Shown: piece after piece, positions 43,753 through 56,169 of the stretch
How positions within the stretch are numbered: the first letter of the stretch is position 1
Layout: each line of letters opens with the position of its first letter
Assembly: GCA_030686995.1 (NCBI GenBank)
Contig: CM060704.1
Location: 112,288,542 to 112,352,541 of the forward strand
Reading direction: 5' to 3'
DNA from: Artemisia argyi
Lineage: Eukaryota; Streptophyta; Magnoliopsida; Asterales; Asteraceae
Length of the DNA: 64,000 bases
Translations under genes and position numbers: made by a program
Notes under the pieces: generated by a model
Told to the model about the DNA's origin: nothing
What the model saw: only the letters and a program-made list of their open reading frames with translations
Database searches by the model: none

Positions 43753-45405
43753 TGCAAATGTGCGAGTGAAAGAGAACCGAAATAAATGCAAGGAACAAGA
43801 GATCAACAAAGTAAGAGCATATAGAAGACAAAAGGGGAAAGCCAAGCAAACCAAGTTTAAAATATAACAACTTCCCAAACTTATTTTAAAATAATAAATT
43901 ACAACAATTGACCCTTTGTGCCTCATCCAAACGCCCATGAACATTTATAAAATAGACCACAAATCATGGTGGGAGATGGTAATCAGTTTTGATGTTGGAT
44001 GACATGTGGTGGCGGAGCTATAGGAACACTAGTTAAGGTAGTCGCGCATGAGCACGTGGAGGTAACTGTTGCTACGATTGCAAAGGAGGAGATGCAATCG
44101 TCTTCATAAACACCTCATTTTATCTTTGATCTTCCCTAATTATGTAGCTTTTTGGTCGAGCTATTTTTAATTTGCATAGGTAATATTTGATCTTACAATT
44201 AACTATCTATAAACATATTTACGATGAAAGAGTACATATATAGTCTACTGTGACAATTTAACACGGGCCAAAGTAACGACCCAAACACTTTCAATGGCTA
44301 AATAGGAGCTCTACAACTCAAGCTGAAACTTCAATATCTTTGAATATTTCAGAATTTGTACACTTTACAAAAGTTGAATAGGACGCCTTGCATTACTCAC
44401 TTTCAAAATCCTTTAAAGTTATAACGGCTTTCAAATGAAAATTCTCAAATACTAAAGACCATATAGTATGCAAATAATGGACTCAGCAAATCACTACGGA
44501 TACAACTTGTTTCATTTTAAATAGAATATGCTACTTTGTGTTGCTATATTTTCAAGACACCAATACTCCTAACTATACAGGTTAAGACACCAAGACAAAT
44601 AGACAATTAAAACGACATATTTAATGTGTTCTTGAGTTTTTTTAATAAAGAAAAGTAAAGTAATAGGAAGTAAATAGTTTCATCTCAATTATGGGAGGAA
44701 ACACTTTACTTTAAAATCAACCAAATAACCCTTGTTTTTTAGTCATTTTTTTCCCCTTTTCCTCTTAAAGTAGAACTCGATAACATAACTCTTTCTGTTT
44801 CTTTTCATTTTCTTTCAATTTATTTTTTAAGTCATACTCAAGAACTTACATACCCGTTGCATCAGTAGCTGCTAATATATTCATTTATAATTTCTAGGAC
44901 AAAATCATCAGCCGAAAAAGATCTACTCCGTACAAATTAGCAGAGGATGCAATAAAAATACATGTTTCAGTTTAACAGTGATTACTCAAAATTAATATCG
45001 ACGATCAACCATCTTTGTTCAAGTTTTTGAATATTTATATAATTTGTATTTTTTTAATGAATAAAAAGTTAGTTGGTTTGGAACAAATTGAAAAGAAAAT
45101 GGTATGACAAAAATGAGTGGTTTTGGCTTGGGTGACTAGTTACGGTATTATGATATGTGAGTGATAAAGAAAGTGAAAAAGAAAAAATGCTAAAATGACG
45201 CTGAGGTAGCTTTTTGGCTTGAATCACCACACGTGCTACTCTAAATACAAAAAGTTAATCACCTTAGCCCAGGTCCTAAACCATGTCAGTATGTATGACT
45301 GGAATATAATGCATGATGCACACATAAATCATATACATACCAACCAAATATCATTCAACCATACATAACATTGTTTAATCATAATATATTAGTTGCATAC
45401 TTGCA
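43753..45405. other. AT-rich spacer and 3' flank of the rhodanese gene
   Basis: No gene seen. The last few hundred bases should contain the 3' UTR and polyadenylation signals of the minus-strand gene. Confidence 0.5.
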
Positions 45406-47919
45406 TCATTTAACATCCAGTGATGATTGATGAGACACAGGAAGTGCAACTGCAGGGCCTTGAGGCCCACTTTGTTTATCACCAGAGTCCACAGCAACAG
45501 GCAGCCCATTCTGTACCCATGCAAGATATCCACCTCCCATGTTGTAGACATGCTTGAATCCCTACAAATATTTTTCATATTGTAATACTTGATTAAAAAA
45601 TAAGTTAAGTCAGCTAGCGTTCAAAAAATTAGACTGATAATAAAAGTAATATTCTTTTTACATTGAAAACGTGAAATGAACACTGATATTGAATCTAGAA
45701 GAGATAACAAACTTACTGCGTCGAGAAGATCAGTTGTTGCATATACCGAACGAACCCCGGATTGACATCCCTTCAAACATAAAAAAAATAACGAATAAAA
45801 CAAAATGGAGTTTTATGGGAGATAATAAACCGAAATGCACATAGGCTTTGATAAAGGGAATATGAATTTGAAATCTAGTAAATACTGTGTAGTTGTGTGT
45901 TTTACAAGTACATCTTACCGAATTAACGGATCCGTAAACATTTGTTTAACTGAGGGATGTTTCAAATAATTTGTTAATTTTGTTCGTAACCATGTGTTTT
46001 TGGGTTATTACGTAAAGACATATGTCAAAGATATGCAAAAATGTAGAGAGGTGGTATGTGTGGATTTTGGTTATAGTTTCATGCCTCTGAACTAGGCCTA
46101 GATTTCTCAAGTTCATTTGATAAATCAAATCCAACAAATTTCCATCAATTATACTAGCAAGGTACTCGCATATTACAGCGGTGGATACTAGGTAATAAAG
46201 TTTTCGGCAAAAAATATTTTTTATTTTATGTTTTCTTTTACAATAACTTTACCAATAGCGGGAATATTGAGTTTGAGTTACTTTAAAAAAAGTGGTGGAC
46301 AATATCAAACTAATTCATATAAAAACTATAGAATTGTGGCGCTTGTTGCATCAATAAAGAGACGGTAGTCAGTAATATTATAGGTTATGGTCAAATTAGT
46401 TGACAGTGGCCCGTAGTTGCAAGTAAGTAGTTTTATGGCATATATATAATTTACGCCTCATAATAAGTAAATAAAATAGTTTATTTATTTATTTTTTTAA
46501 AAAGCGCCATATCAAGCTTTAAAAAGAATTTTATTTATGTTAAGAAAAAATAGTTTTACTAATGCATCTTTTAAAGTATATTTTTATGAACATGTTTGTA
46601 TTATTAATAATGTTTATTACACTTGTTCCACATAGATAGAAGATATAAATAAAGGAGTTCTTATAATGTAAAGAAAATTTATATGTTCAAAAAATCGTGT
46701 TGAGTTAAAATATAACTATTGAATTAGCACTTTGCACATTTGCACATTTGCATTTAAAGAATTGTCCCCATTTTTTTAAAAGACCGTCTTTTGCTTTTGT
46801 GGTTAATTGTATTTAAAAACTCCAAAAATTATTTATATTGTCTTTCGAAACACTCTTACGATTTTATAATAGTTTTGGAACTTTGTAGTCTAGTATGCAT
46901 TTTAAAATTCTATTGATTTATATGTGCATCTTTGCATTAAAAACTATACTAATTCAAAAAGAGATAATGAATGAAGTATTAAAATTAAAAAGTATACAAT
47001 AGACACTATAGTAGTTATTCTTGGATAAAAATTAAAAAGTAATTAAGTGTATATTTGGCATACCACAATAAGATGATCATCCTTTGTAAACATTGGTAGT
47101 ACTTGTTCCAAGAAGTTGGGATTCTTCACTCTACCTAAAACCATACAATAAATTAATTAATCTCCACAAACAACATAAACTCAAAAGATTTAAGCAAAAC
47201 TACTACCTTCAGGGGTATTAAACATGTTCGGAATATTGATAACATCTTTAACATCAACATGACCTTTCTTGAATTCTTCCTCAGTCCTATCACAAATAAT
47301 TTACTTCATAAAGTTAAATAAAACCCTACTATAATAACTAAAAATTCATCAAACTAGTTATACAAACATGAATTAAGAGGGGAGGGAGTGGAGTCGGTTA
47401 AGACTCGGCAAAACTCGGCAAATCTCGGCAACACCGCCGCCAGCCTTTCGGCAAAATTCGGGCAAGGGTGGAATCGGTGAAGTTTGCCGATTGGAAATGT
47501 GGAGACATAAGGCTGGTTATTTATTGGGTATTGGTGAAGTGTGAGTTGTAAGGTTTTTATTGGGTATTGATGATGTGGCAAATTGGTGAAACCAATGCCA
47601 CCAAATTGGTGAAAATTGGGGTGAATTGGTGAAGTGTGAGTTGTAAGGTTTTTATTGGGTATTGATGATGTGGAAATTTGGCAAACTTTGGTGAAGTGGT
47701 GACCACTCCCTCCGCCCTAATAAAAACATAAGTACCTAACGTCTAGGTAACGGTAATCACTGTTGCCTAGAAGATCGTTAGCTTTTAGAACATCGATGGT
47801 GATAACCTCATGCGATTCCGAGCTACATGACCGAATCACAAGAAGAAAAAAAAAATAATCATGACGTGAAAACTGTGAAATAAAACATATGTGTTTAGAT
47901 ACCTGGATTTGGTGTTCAT
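45406..47919 (-). CDS. Single-domain rhodanese (thiosulfate sulfurtransferase STR16/STR18-like), intact
   Basis: Six exons: 47919-47903, 47822-47736, 47286-47207, 47134-47064, 45770-45717, 45561-45406. All introns are GT-AG, phases agree, and the sum is 465 nt = 154 residues plus TGA. The protein begins MNTKSSSESHEVITIDVLKA, with YLDVRTEEEFKKGHVD, INIPNMFNTPEGRVKNPNFL, active-site loop CQSGVRS (Cys at about residue 87) and FKHVYNMGGGYLAWVQNGLP. The CxxGxRS loop carries the persulfide in rhodaneses; with no transit peptide it is likely cytosolic. It resembles Arabidopsis STR16/STR18 and senescence-associated relatives. A 30-residue Ser/Gln/Pro-containing tail follows the domain. Intron 2 carries a MITE. 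Each exon is short, so no single long ORF reveals the gene. Confidence 0.93.
47377..47717. mobile_element. PIF/Harbinger MITE in rhodanese intron 2, 341 bp
   Basis: Inverted ends GAGGGGAGGGAGTGG and complement of GGGCGGAGGGAGTGG, flanked by TAA target duplications (47374-47376, 47718-47720). The interior has a direct repeat (GTGAAGTGTGAGTTGTAAGG... at about 47534 and 47629). It lies wholly within the intron and leaves the splice sites intact. Confidence 0.88.
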
Positions 47920-48407
47920 GATGAGAAAAAATGAAAAATGTTCAAAGAGTGTAATGAGCACAGATAAAGTTCACGATTAGGTAGCAAAATGCCTCCCATA
48001 TAATATGAGGTGCGTCATCGTGAATAAGATAGATTGTGATTGGCTTGGGTCCACAAAGTTGTGTGTGCATTTTAACTTTTTATGAATGCCACATATTAGG
48101 TAGTTTCGGAGTGGAACCATGAAACATCATAGATTTTAAAATTAAAAAATAAAGTTTGTCACCAAAGGATTAATGTATATTTGTATTCAACATTCAAATC
48201 ATATTCATCTGTACTTTTCGTTAATATTCTTCTTCTTCATATGTTTTAGTGTAAACAACCAGTTTTCTATTCGTCATAAGCTTAGCTCTGAATATAGGCT
48301 TACATACTTACATAGTGTGGAACTTGAGGTTGAGAGTTATTTATAAGTTTTGGTAAATAAAGAGTCTAGTCGTTAGAGTGATAAATTTTATATAGCTTGT
48401 AAAAACA
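47920..48407. other. Upstream region of the rhodanese gene
   Basis: Probable promoter and 5' UTR on the minus strand. No single TATA box can be chosen with confidence. Confidence 0.45.
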
Positions 48408-48410
48408 TAA

Positions 48411-49530
48411 GGCTATGTACAATGGTATCGATGTCGATCGACCGACCGATCGGTCGTCCATGGTCATTCCGTTGAAAGTCGTCGGTTGCCAAGGAAAAAT
48501 TCGCAAAACTTGGTCGAAAATTCAACCGATTGTTTACTAAAAAAACAAACAAATCGCCTTTTAATACAAACTTCAAACGTTGTAAAAAACACAATAAAAT
48601 AAAATAAAATTACCACTTTTACAACATTATAAATACCCCACTTATTTCTTCATTTCATTCACAAATTCAAATAACAATTCTCTCAGCACTTTCAAACATA
48701 TTCTCTTAATTATGTCTTTTCGAGCTATTTTCTAATTCTTCGTCTTCCGTAGATGAAGAAGAAGTTATGAGCGAGCTTGCGGATTTTACGCAGGCAGCTT
48801 GGGCTGATTACCAAGCGTCACTGCTAAAAGTCCGACAAACCCGCGTAGCTAGGGATCATCACAATGCTCATATTCATTTGTGTAAATAGTTATCGGCTCA
48901 TTCGGAACCGCTGACGGAATCTTCTTTCGTCATAATTCTCCTTATATTCGACAAAATCCTGATTGTACAGCCACACTTGGTATTTTCCCATTGATCAAGT
49001 GTACTTCGACAATTTGCCAATTGCCATACGGGGTCGTTCCTGATTCTCTTGACGAGTATCTGCAAATGGGTGCAACAACAGCCTGTGATTGTCTCCGTAA
49101 CTTTTGTACGGCTATCATGGAGTTATATGGTGATGAGTTTTTGTGAAAGCTCACGTATTCATACCTTTAAAGATTATATGCTCGTCACGAGGAAAAGCAT
49201 GGGTTTCTTGGGATGATAGGAAGCATTGATTGTATAGGTTGGCTATGGGAGAATTGCCCAAATGGTTTGAGAGGTCAATTTTCTAGGGGTAATCACGAGC
49301 CAGATCCATTCATTTTATTGAAAGCGACCGACTCCCAAGATTTATGGATTTTGCATGCGTTCTTTGGTGTCTCCGGGATGAATAACGACATGAACGTTTT
49401 ACGTCGATCCCCTGTATTTAATGATATCAAATCTGGGAGAGCACCGGACCTTCCATTCGTGGTTAACGATGTAGCTTATAAAAAGGATTTTTATGCAAAT
49501 GATATGGCTAGATATGATGGGTTTAGTTAA
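48411..49530 (+). pseudogene. PIF/Harbinger transposase (ALP1-like nuclease), broken and truncated
   Basis: The clear part runs from about 48990: TICQLPYGVVPDSLDEYLQM, NFCTAIMELYGDEFL, then after stops, HEEKHGFLGMIGSIDCIGWL, the core SQDLWILHAFFGVSGMNNDM and VFNDIKSGRAPDLPF. Two DDE Asp residues (GSIDC, GMNND) are present, the third acidic residue region is lost after 49530. TGA at 49144-49146 and TAA at 49168-49170 interrupt the frame. A terminal repeat GGCTATGTACAATGG follows TAA at 48411, a plausible left end. The right end was not found with certainty. Divergently arranged with the rhodanese gene. Confidence 0.82.
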
Positions 49531-50952
49531 AGAGAAGAGGAAGAAGATGAGAATGAGAAACACGACAACACCAATAACTCACAACCATGTCATTTTGCGA
49601 ATTTTCTTTTGTAAATTTTGTTTCAACATTGCATTTTCCATGTTAAGCATTACAACTATTAAAGCTACTTGTAAAAACTTCAATAACACAAGAACTCTAA
49701 CACTTTACAAAATTCATTCAATAATCAATTACCTTAAATGAATCAAAAATATTTTCTCAAGTGTAACAATTGATCTTAAATCCTTTATTAATAGGATTCT
49801 TTTTCAAAACCTGAAAATAAAATATACAATATGACAATAGTAGACAGATGAAGCAAGAAGAGGAGGACTCATGTGTTCGATGTGCTCGGGTACCGATAAT
49901 CTTCAAACATGCCAAACACGGTGAAATGATAGGTAAAAGATAATACGTTGAGTTAAAACCGTTTGTAGAACGTCGGTAACAAGTGCACATTTCTTTTTTA
50001 TTGTGAGTGATTGAATTGAATCTTCGAGTAAAAGATCAGTATAACAAAAACAAAAAAGCTGCTAAAATTAGTGTGAAAAAGAAAATGTTGTAGCTTTATA
50101 GCGATGGGAAGGAAGACAGAAAGAAAACACAATTATGCAAAGTGAAGACAAACCATAATTTTCCAACTGCTTCGTAATACATGGGATAAGTGTAATGGTC
50201 ACTACCATGCGACCCTCATCCCCACTAACACATCAGCTTTCTCTCTTTAGGATAACTTTATGATCAAATTAAGGTAACAAGGAGACTCAGAACAACATAA
50301 AAGAAAATACCCCACAAAAAATATTTAATAAAACTCACACACAGGCAAACATAGTATATGCGACTGACTTGTGCAATTTTTGGGATGAGGGACTAGTCGG
50401 TTGTCAGAGGGTGTAATGGTGGAGAATAGTCTAGACACCAATTTTAGGGTTGGAGACTCCGTCGCCTAGACAGCCATTACAACTAGTCTTATGAACCAAG
50501 TTAATTAAAGTCCCATTATACTATCGTTAAATGCTAAGGGTTCGTTAAACTTAGAAGCCCATTAATAATATTTGGATATGTATAGCTGTATAAGTTCTAT
50601 ATTAAATTTGATTTATGTATGTATATGTTTGATATTAAACTAGACGAATGTTCGTGCAAAGCGACGGTTTATAATGACAAATAATTATACTTGTGAACTT
50701 GTGGTTCTAGTGTGACCTTTCATGCAACACTTATGAATTCAATTTGTAGTCATTGTGAGAAAAACAATTTTATGGGTTAAAAAGGAAAAAAAGATAAAAA
50801 TTTGAGGATGAAATAATATTTAAACTATTAATTTAGTGATATATGTTGTAACCATTTTTAATCAAGAGTATATTAGGTATACCACATTACTAATTTTTAA
50901 GTTGTAAGTTTCAAGAAAAAATATATGTGCTTTATACATAGTATACATATTG
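49531..50952. other. Spacer right of the Harbinger pseudogene
   Basis: No gene seen. An inverted pair with GACTAGTCGGTTGTCAGAGG (50393) and CAGCCATTACAACTAGTC (50478) may be the end of the Harbinger element or a separate small MITE; target duplications do not match. Confidence 0.4.
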
Positions 50953-50957
50953 ATATG

Positions 50958-52522
50958 TGATGCGTGGGAATTGCACCAGGCTTTAACTTCTCGAGGGATC
51001 TCGAGAAGCTTACAACCCCCACCAGGCAGTGTACCTGATCGTTGTAGTATAGTATAGTGACAAGTACCGGGGGATTGATCGTTCAGCTAGGAATAGTGTC
51101 GTTAGGATTGAAATTGATCTAACTAGGTCTAAAGGTGAAGGATGATTCTTTTTGTGTTTTTATATTTTTTGAAAAGCAAGTGAAAATCTCGGGTTTTGGA
51201 AGAAGGGGCGGAATTAGTTGCTAATCAACTAACCCAAAAGCTACTAATTAAACTAATGTGCAAGAAAACTAAACTAAGGTTCTACAAGATAAGTGAAGCA
51301 TGTCTACCCATGATATGTTACTCCTTGCTAGCTATCCAATTCTACCTATTGAATTGTAAAACCTTGTTTTAATTGACGGGTTGTATTCCTTAATACCATT
51401 CATGGGGTAGCGTACTTACTTCCCCAATCCTATAAGCTCCTACTTCACTCCTATGTCGAGCCGGCTAAGAAGCTCCTAACATGGGATCACTAGAATTCGC
51501 TCATGCATTAAATACAACCATAAAAACCTAGTACACATCGGTTCATGTTTCTTAAGACGTTCAAGCATGTTACCCTATGGAAGTCTGCTAGTTTTCTTAA
51601 GCCTAACATCGAATTCATTCAATCAAAACAAGAATCAATAGGAAACAAGAATTATAAACTAAACCAACTAGATCTATTGAAGTTGTCACGCCTTAATTGA
51701 TGGAGATAGACACACACATCAACAAGCCCTCATTGATGAAGATAGACACAAACATCAACAAGAAATCAATGAGATCTAATCAATTATATACAAGTTTCAC
51801 ATAATCATAAGTAGACACAAGGTGAATTAGCAAATCATCATCAAAGAAGAGCAAACAACAATGATAATGGAAAACATAATTAAGATAGAATCATCAAACC
51901 AATACATGATGTTTATGGAGTGATTGAAACCCTCTAAGTTACTGGAAAAACACCTACCTAAACCCAGGAATCGACCTTAGGGTTTAGGGCTTACAAAAAG
52001 TGAAGTTATGATGTTATATTTATAGGCATGTTTTCTGTCGGCAAGGCTTGACGACGTCAGCCCATACACATGACGCCGTCATGAACAATTTTTTCTTCAC
52101 CAAATCGTAGATCTTTTCGTCCCGGTCGTTTTCTTTTTTGAATCGCTCAAATCCGATTTAGTATGCAAAAGTTATGGCCAAAACGGTGTCAGCTACCGCG
52201 CGCGCAAGTTTTGACCAGTTAACACGTGACGGCCTTGGGTGACGCCTTCACGTTCTCTCTGGGCCGTCACCACTTTTACTCTTGACGCCGTCAAGAGTTT
52301 CTTCTTGACGCCGTCATCCACTGTTCCCAGCAAGGAAAATTAAGTCTTTGTCGTTTTCTTCACTTTTATGCTCCAAAAACATCCAAAATGCCTCCTTTTC
52401 TAGAATTCACTCCAAAAGTATCTAAAATCACAAAAAGAACGATTAAGGGCAATATTTGATCAAATAAATTCAATTTCGGGCTTAAATGACCCCCTAAAAG
52501 TGGTTCATTTTTCGCCTCATCA
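50958..52522 (-). repeat. Left (3') LTR of the LARD-like element
   Basis: 1565 bp. Minus-strand TATA box CTATAAATATAAC at about 52026-52014, motif cluster upstream at 52048-52312. Confidence 0.93.
52043..52320 (-). promoter_or_regulatory. TGACG-S-CGTCA motifs in the LARD LTR
   Basis: TGACGACGTCA, ATGACGCCGTCAT, TTGACGCCGTCAAGAG and TTGACGCCGTCATC lie upstream (minus strand) of the TATA box. The right LTR has the same set at 57259-57530, and two more copies are in the interior at 54587-54610. Confidence 0.6.
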
Positions 52523-53073
52523 TATACCCTTACACTTGAGATTTGCTTGTCCTCAAGCAAATGCGCTTTTATTCTAATCAAAATACAAGTTAGGGGTCAT
52601 TTAACACTAATATAAAAGTAATTACAACAAATAATCATTCCACTAAAGACCAAAGACAAGCACGGAGGTCATATACTAGCACCTCACAAATAGTGTTTAA
52701 ATACTCACATCTCTCGGGTGTAATAAAGTAATATCACAATATGGAAACGGAAAATATCTCTTACTACCTGTCATAGCAAAATAGATTACCATAGGCTTGG
52801 GAAAGGATCAAACCTCCACCACATGGCGTAAGCACCTAGGATAAACTATCAAAGAGGTCTTTTAAAAGGGTTGTGACGTTAGGTGTAGGGATATGGAATA
52901 CACGGTTTTGTTGGATATAGGCAGTCTTTACTGGTGGCGAGTTAACAATCTTGGTTAATTACATGTAATATATGGCGTTGCTAAGCCATGACTAGACTCG
53001 ACTTAAGCTAATAAATGAAAAATAACAAAAACATAAAATGAACATAGAAAGAAACGGGATGGTAGTCCGTATG

Positions 53074-53137
53074 TTTTTTCTCTTTTTTTCTTTTTCTTTT
53101 TTTTTTTTTTTTCTTTTTTTCTTTTTCTTGATATTTC

Positions 53138-53176
<39 letters not shown>
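53074..53176. repeat. Homopyrimidine tracts (T-rich)
   Basis: 53074-53129 is an uninterrupted run of T and C; 53141-53176 is 36 consecutive T. On the minus (element) strand these are A/G tracts in the non-coding interior of the LARD-like element. Confidence 0.9.
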
Positions 53177-53178
<2 letters not shown>

Positions 53179-55032
53179 ATACACTCTTACCCTACCATCC
53201 AAAATAATACATCATAGGGAATGAAAATTCCTCTTACACTTGAATTTTTACATACTTGACAATAAACTAATCTAATGACTCGAATTAAGATAATCAAAAC
53301 ACTTGGAGTACTTTTAAGATTAACGCATATATGGGGGTAATAAATGATGTTCTTCCCCATTACTCCATAACATAAGTACTTTACCCATGAGTCCCAATCG
53401 TCCCAAAACAATATGTACAAGGATATGACTCAACTTAGCAACCATGTAATCAATTAGATAATTAACTTAGGGTTTAACAAATAACAATAATGCACTAAAG
53501 ATGAGTGCATACACGGAAGGCTAAGGCAATTTGGGTGTACATTTAAGTGGGTTTAACAAATTCTTTCTTTAAGTAAAATGCTTAAAGTTAGAAACGAAAA
53601 GAGAGGCTCGGGGGGGTGTACTAGGGGTTTCGTGTACTAAAAATGAGTACAACGCTAAGGTGTGGGAAAAATTAGTTGACTTAACTAGCCAAGTAATATG
53701 ACTTAAATGGTCAAGTAATTATGATACGGGTTTAACACAAGGGTGATCCTAATGCCTCTTATCATGTAGTAAATCCTACAACACGAATGTAGTCTCACTA
53801 GCGGTCTCGGGATGCATCACTAACGCAAGTTCTAGAATCTAAATGCTACCGGTACACTCATAAGCACTAATAGTAAATGTTTTTCCTATCAAATCTAAAG
53901 GCGAACCTCACATATTTGGGTGGAAAATTTTTCTGAATGATACGGTTTTGTGCTAGTCATACAATCTCATATCCATGAGACGCTTGCTATGGCTAAAGTT
54001 TCACTCCTAAATGTTGTAAAAAAATTTAAATTTGGCGCTAAAATTGCACTAACAAGTATTTCTCATAGTTTTATTACACATCTACTATCAATCAAACAAA
54101 CTCAAGCGAAAGTGTATCTGTAAGGTATCATCATTTTACCCTCCCCTTACACTTAGGATGAACATTGTCCCCAATGTTCAAGTAAAGAATGTAAAAGTGA
54201 AATAAGTAAAACAAATGAAATCAAATACTCCCCTGATTCGCTCGGTATGAATAATAAGGTGGCCAGGTTAGATCTTCCTCCAAGAAAATGAACAATCAAA
54301 GCTTCCCTTCCAGAAAAATAATCATTTTCTTGTCATACATAACCTGTAAATCCTGAGAAAACAATCACAAAAACCCAAAGCATCAATCCGAACAAAGAAA
54401 ACTTGCAACTAGATGTAATTCCAGACTTAGGAATAGAAACAAAACAATTAAGGATATAATGCTTGTGGAATGAATGTTTGCAGATTTCCTGGAGTTTATA
54501 AAACTATAGAATCAAAAAAAACTTTAAGACTCCGGTATAAACAAAAAACTAGCAAAATTTCCAGAATTTTACACATGACGCCGTCAAGAGTAAACTCATG
54601 ACGCCGTCAGAAGTGACCTGCAGAAATCTTTACGTTAAGTTTCCGGAAAATTTCTGAAAAAACTTATGTCCTACTTCCTGGAAAATCCTGCAAAACATCA
54701 TTATGACTCGATACAAGCATTTGACTCTAACAAGTACTAATACACATGTCCATTTAATATTGTTGTGGTTCATGCTCAATTTCGTTCTTATAAACAAATT
54801 TGGATCTCCCTTACACTTATCTTTTGCAAAATACCTTTATATGCAATTAAGACGAAGTTAAAAACAAAATAAAGCATTTTCACAATTTATTTTGAAACAT
54901 GAGCCACAAGCAACAAAAATAAAACATGCATACGGAAACAAATAAAATCAAACAAACAAATAAATAATTAAAGCTTGGGTTGCCTCCCAATAAGCGCTTG
55001 TTTTTGTTCGAGTCACGAGCCTGACTCTACCC

Positions 55033-56022
55033 TTATTTAATGGAAATAGGGGAGGTTTTTCCTACACTTTGAATTAAGTGCGGGTGGAAGTAGCGATACA
55101 CACCCTTAGGGTGAAAATATGCCACGTGAGGTGAAGGGGGTGAGTGAATGGCTTCCTTCATCCTAAAACTACCCGGATAATATTGGTTGATGGGTGGGTC
55201 GGTTCCTCTTTTGTCTCTTAGAAATATATCTAAGGATGGAAAAGTGTGTAAAGATTGAGGTTCCGATTCATCAACACTAGGAAATTCCCTAGAACTAGGA
55301 GTAAGGTTATCACTACAAGTATTCAAACCTATATCCTCAAGTGGTGCCTGGTCCAAGGGTTCTACCTCCATCGGAATTCCTAAAGTTTCTTCTACTTCTT
55401 CCGGGTAAGTCACGGGCGGTGTGTGTGCCTCAAATGATGGTTGAGTATTTTGTGGGCTTATGTTATTTACCTCATCATTCCATGTGCCAAGATCACCTAT
55501 ATCCTCATCATGTGTTTTGGTAGAATCTATCCTAAGCATTCTCCAAAGTATCTCACGTGCTTCTCTAGGCATCTCAACTTCTATGTCCGAATCATAAGGA
55601 TCATCCTCAATATTCTGACTGCTATATACAAATTGCCCAAGATATTCATCATCTGTTTCTTGAGATTCATCATCATCGATCATAAAACCTAGGTCTTTTT
55701 TATCAATGTGATCATGCTCGGCTAAATCCGCCTCAATTGTTTTCTTAGGTAGTGATAATAGCAAACCTAGTGCTTCATCCAACTTATGATTTGTTGCAAT
55801 GGCTCTCTCCATAATTCCTTAGCAAACTAGGTCGCATTTCCTATTGGCCTCACTAAAACTAGATCTTAAACATGGATGTTGTTCATAAGAATCTATCCTA
55901 GGTGAAGGCTCATATGATTCATAGGTGTCTCTAAATGAGGTATTTTGAACTCTTTGGTGTGTTAGCCGCTCAACCTTATCTTGTAATCTTAGAAGTCTAA
56001 GTGTAAAGTCCATTTGAAGCAA
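55033..56022 (-). pseudogene. LARD-encoded acidic protein, unknown function, one internal stop
   Basis: Not recognised. One frame, 330 codons, from MDFTLRLLRLQDKVERLTHQ to GKTSPISIK, broken only by a TAA at 55821-55819 (CAA expected by a single change); the second part begins MERAIATNHKLDEALGLLLS. It has an N-terminal Leu-rich helix, a very acidic middle (DDDESQETDDEYLGQ, DDPYDSDIEVEMPREARE), and a His/Tyr/Pro-rich end (HVAYFHPKGVYRYFHPHL). It lies 120 bp after the primer-binding site, where gag would be, but shows no zinc knuckle or gag pattern. The frame is otherwise open for 990 bp in an AT-rich element, which suggests it was under selection until recently. Confidence 0.65.
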
Positions 56023-56145
56023 ATTACAAACAAAATCACAAAGAAAAGATAGACTACGAGAAAGCTACAAAAGAAAAAATCTTTATTGATAGGAATCTAA
56101 TGAGTAGACCTAATAAAAATCATATTCAACCTAAACAATAACTAT

Positions 56146-56163
56146 TCCCCGGCAGCGGTGCCA
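56146..56163 (-). other. Primer-binding site of the LARD-like element
   Basis: Minus strand TGGCACCGCTGCCGGGGA, six bases after the end of the 5' LTR. Close to the TGGCGCCGTTGCCGGGGA-type site of plant Tat/Athila Ty3 elements, which fixes the orientation. Confidence 0.8.
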
Positions 56164-56169
56164 AAAACT

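Noticed and set aside
45375..45578. 67-codon minus-strand ORF
   Set aside because: It overlaps the last rhodanese exon in the wrong frame; the spliced frame carries the family motifs.
49757..49990. 77-codon Cys-containing minus-strand ORF
   Set aside because: No signal peptide, no exon context, and its composition fits chance in this spacer.
50390..50505. Right end of the Harbinger element
   Set aside because: GACTAGTTGTAATGG matches the left end at only about 10 of 15 bases and the TAA/TTA flanks disagree.
52992..53202. Lys-rich ORFs on the minus strand
   Set aside because: Produced by the T-rich tracts (AAA codons); not genes.
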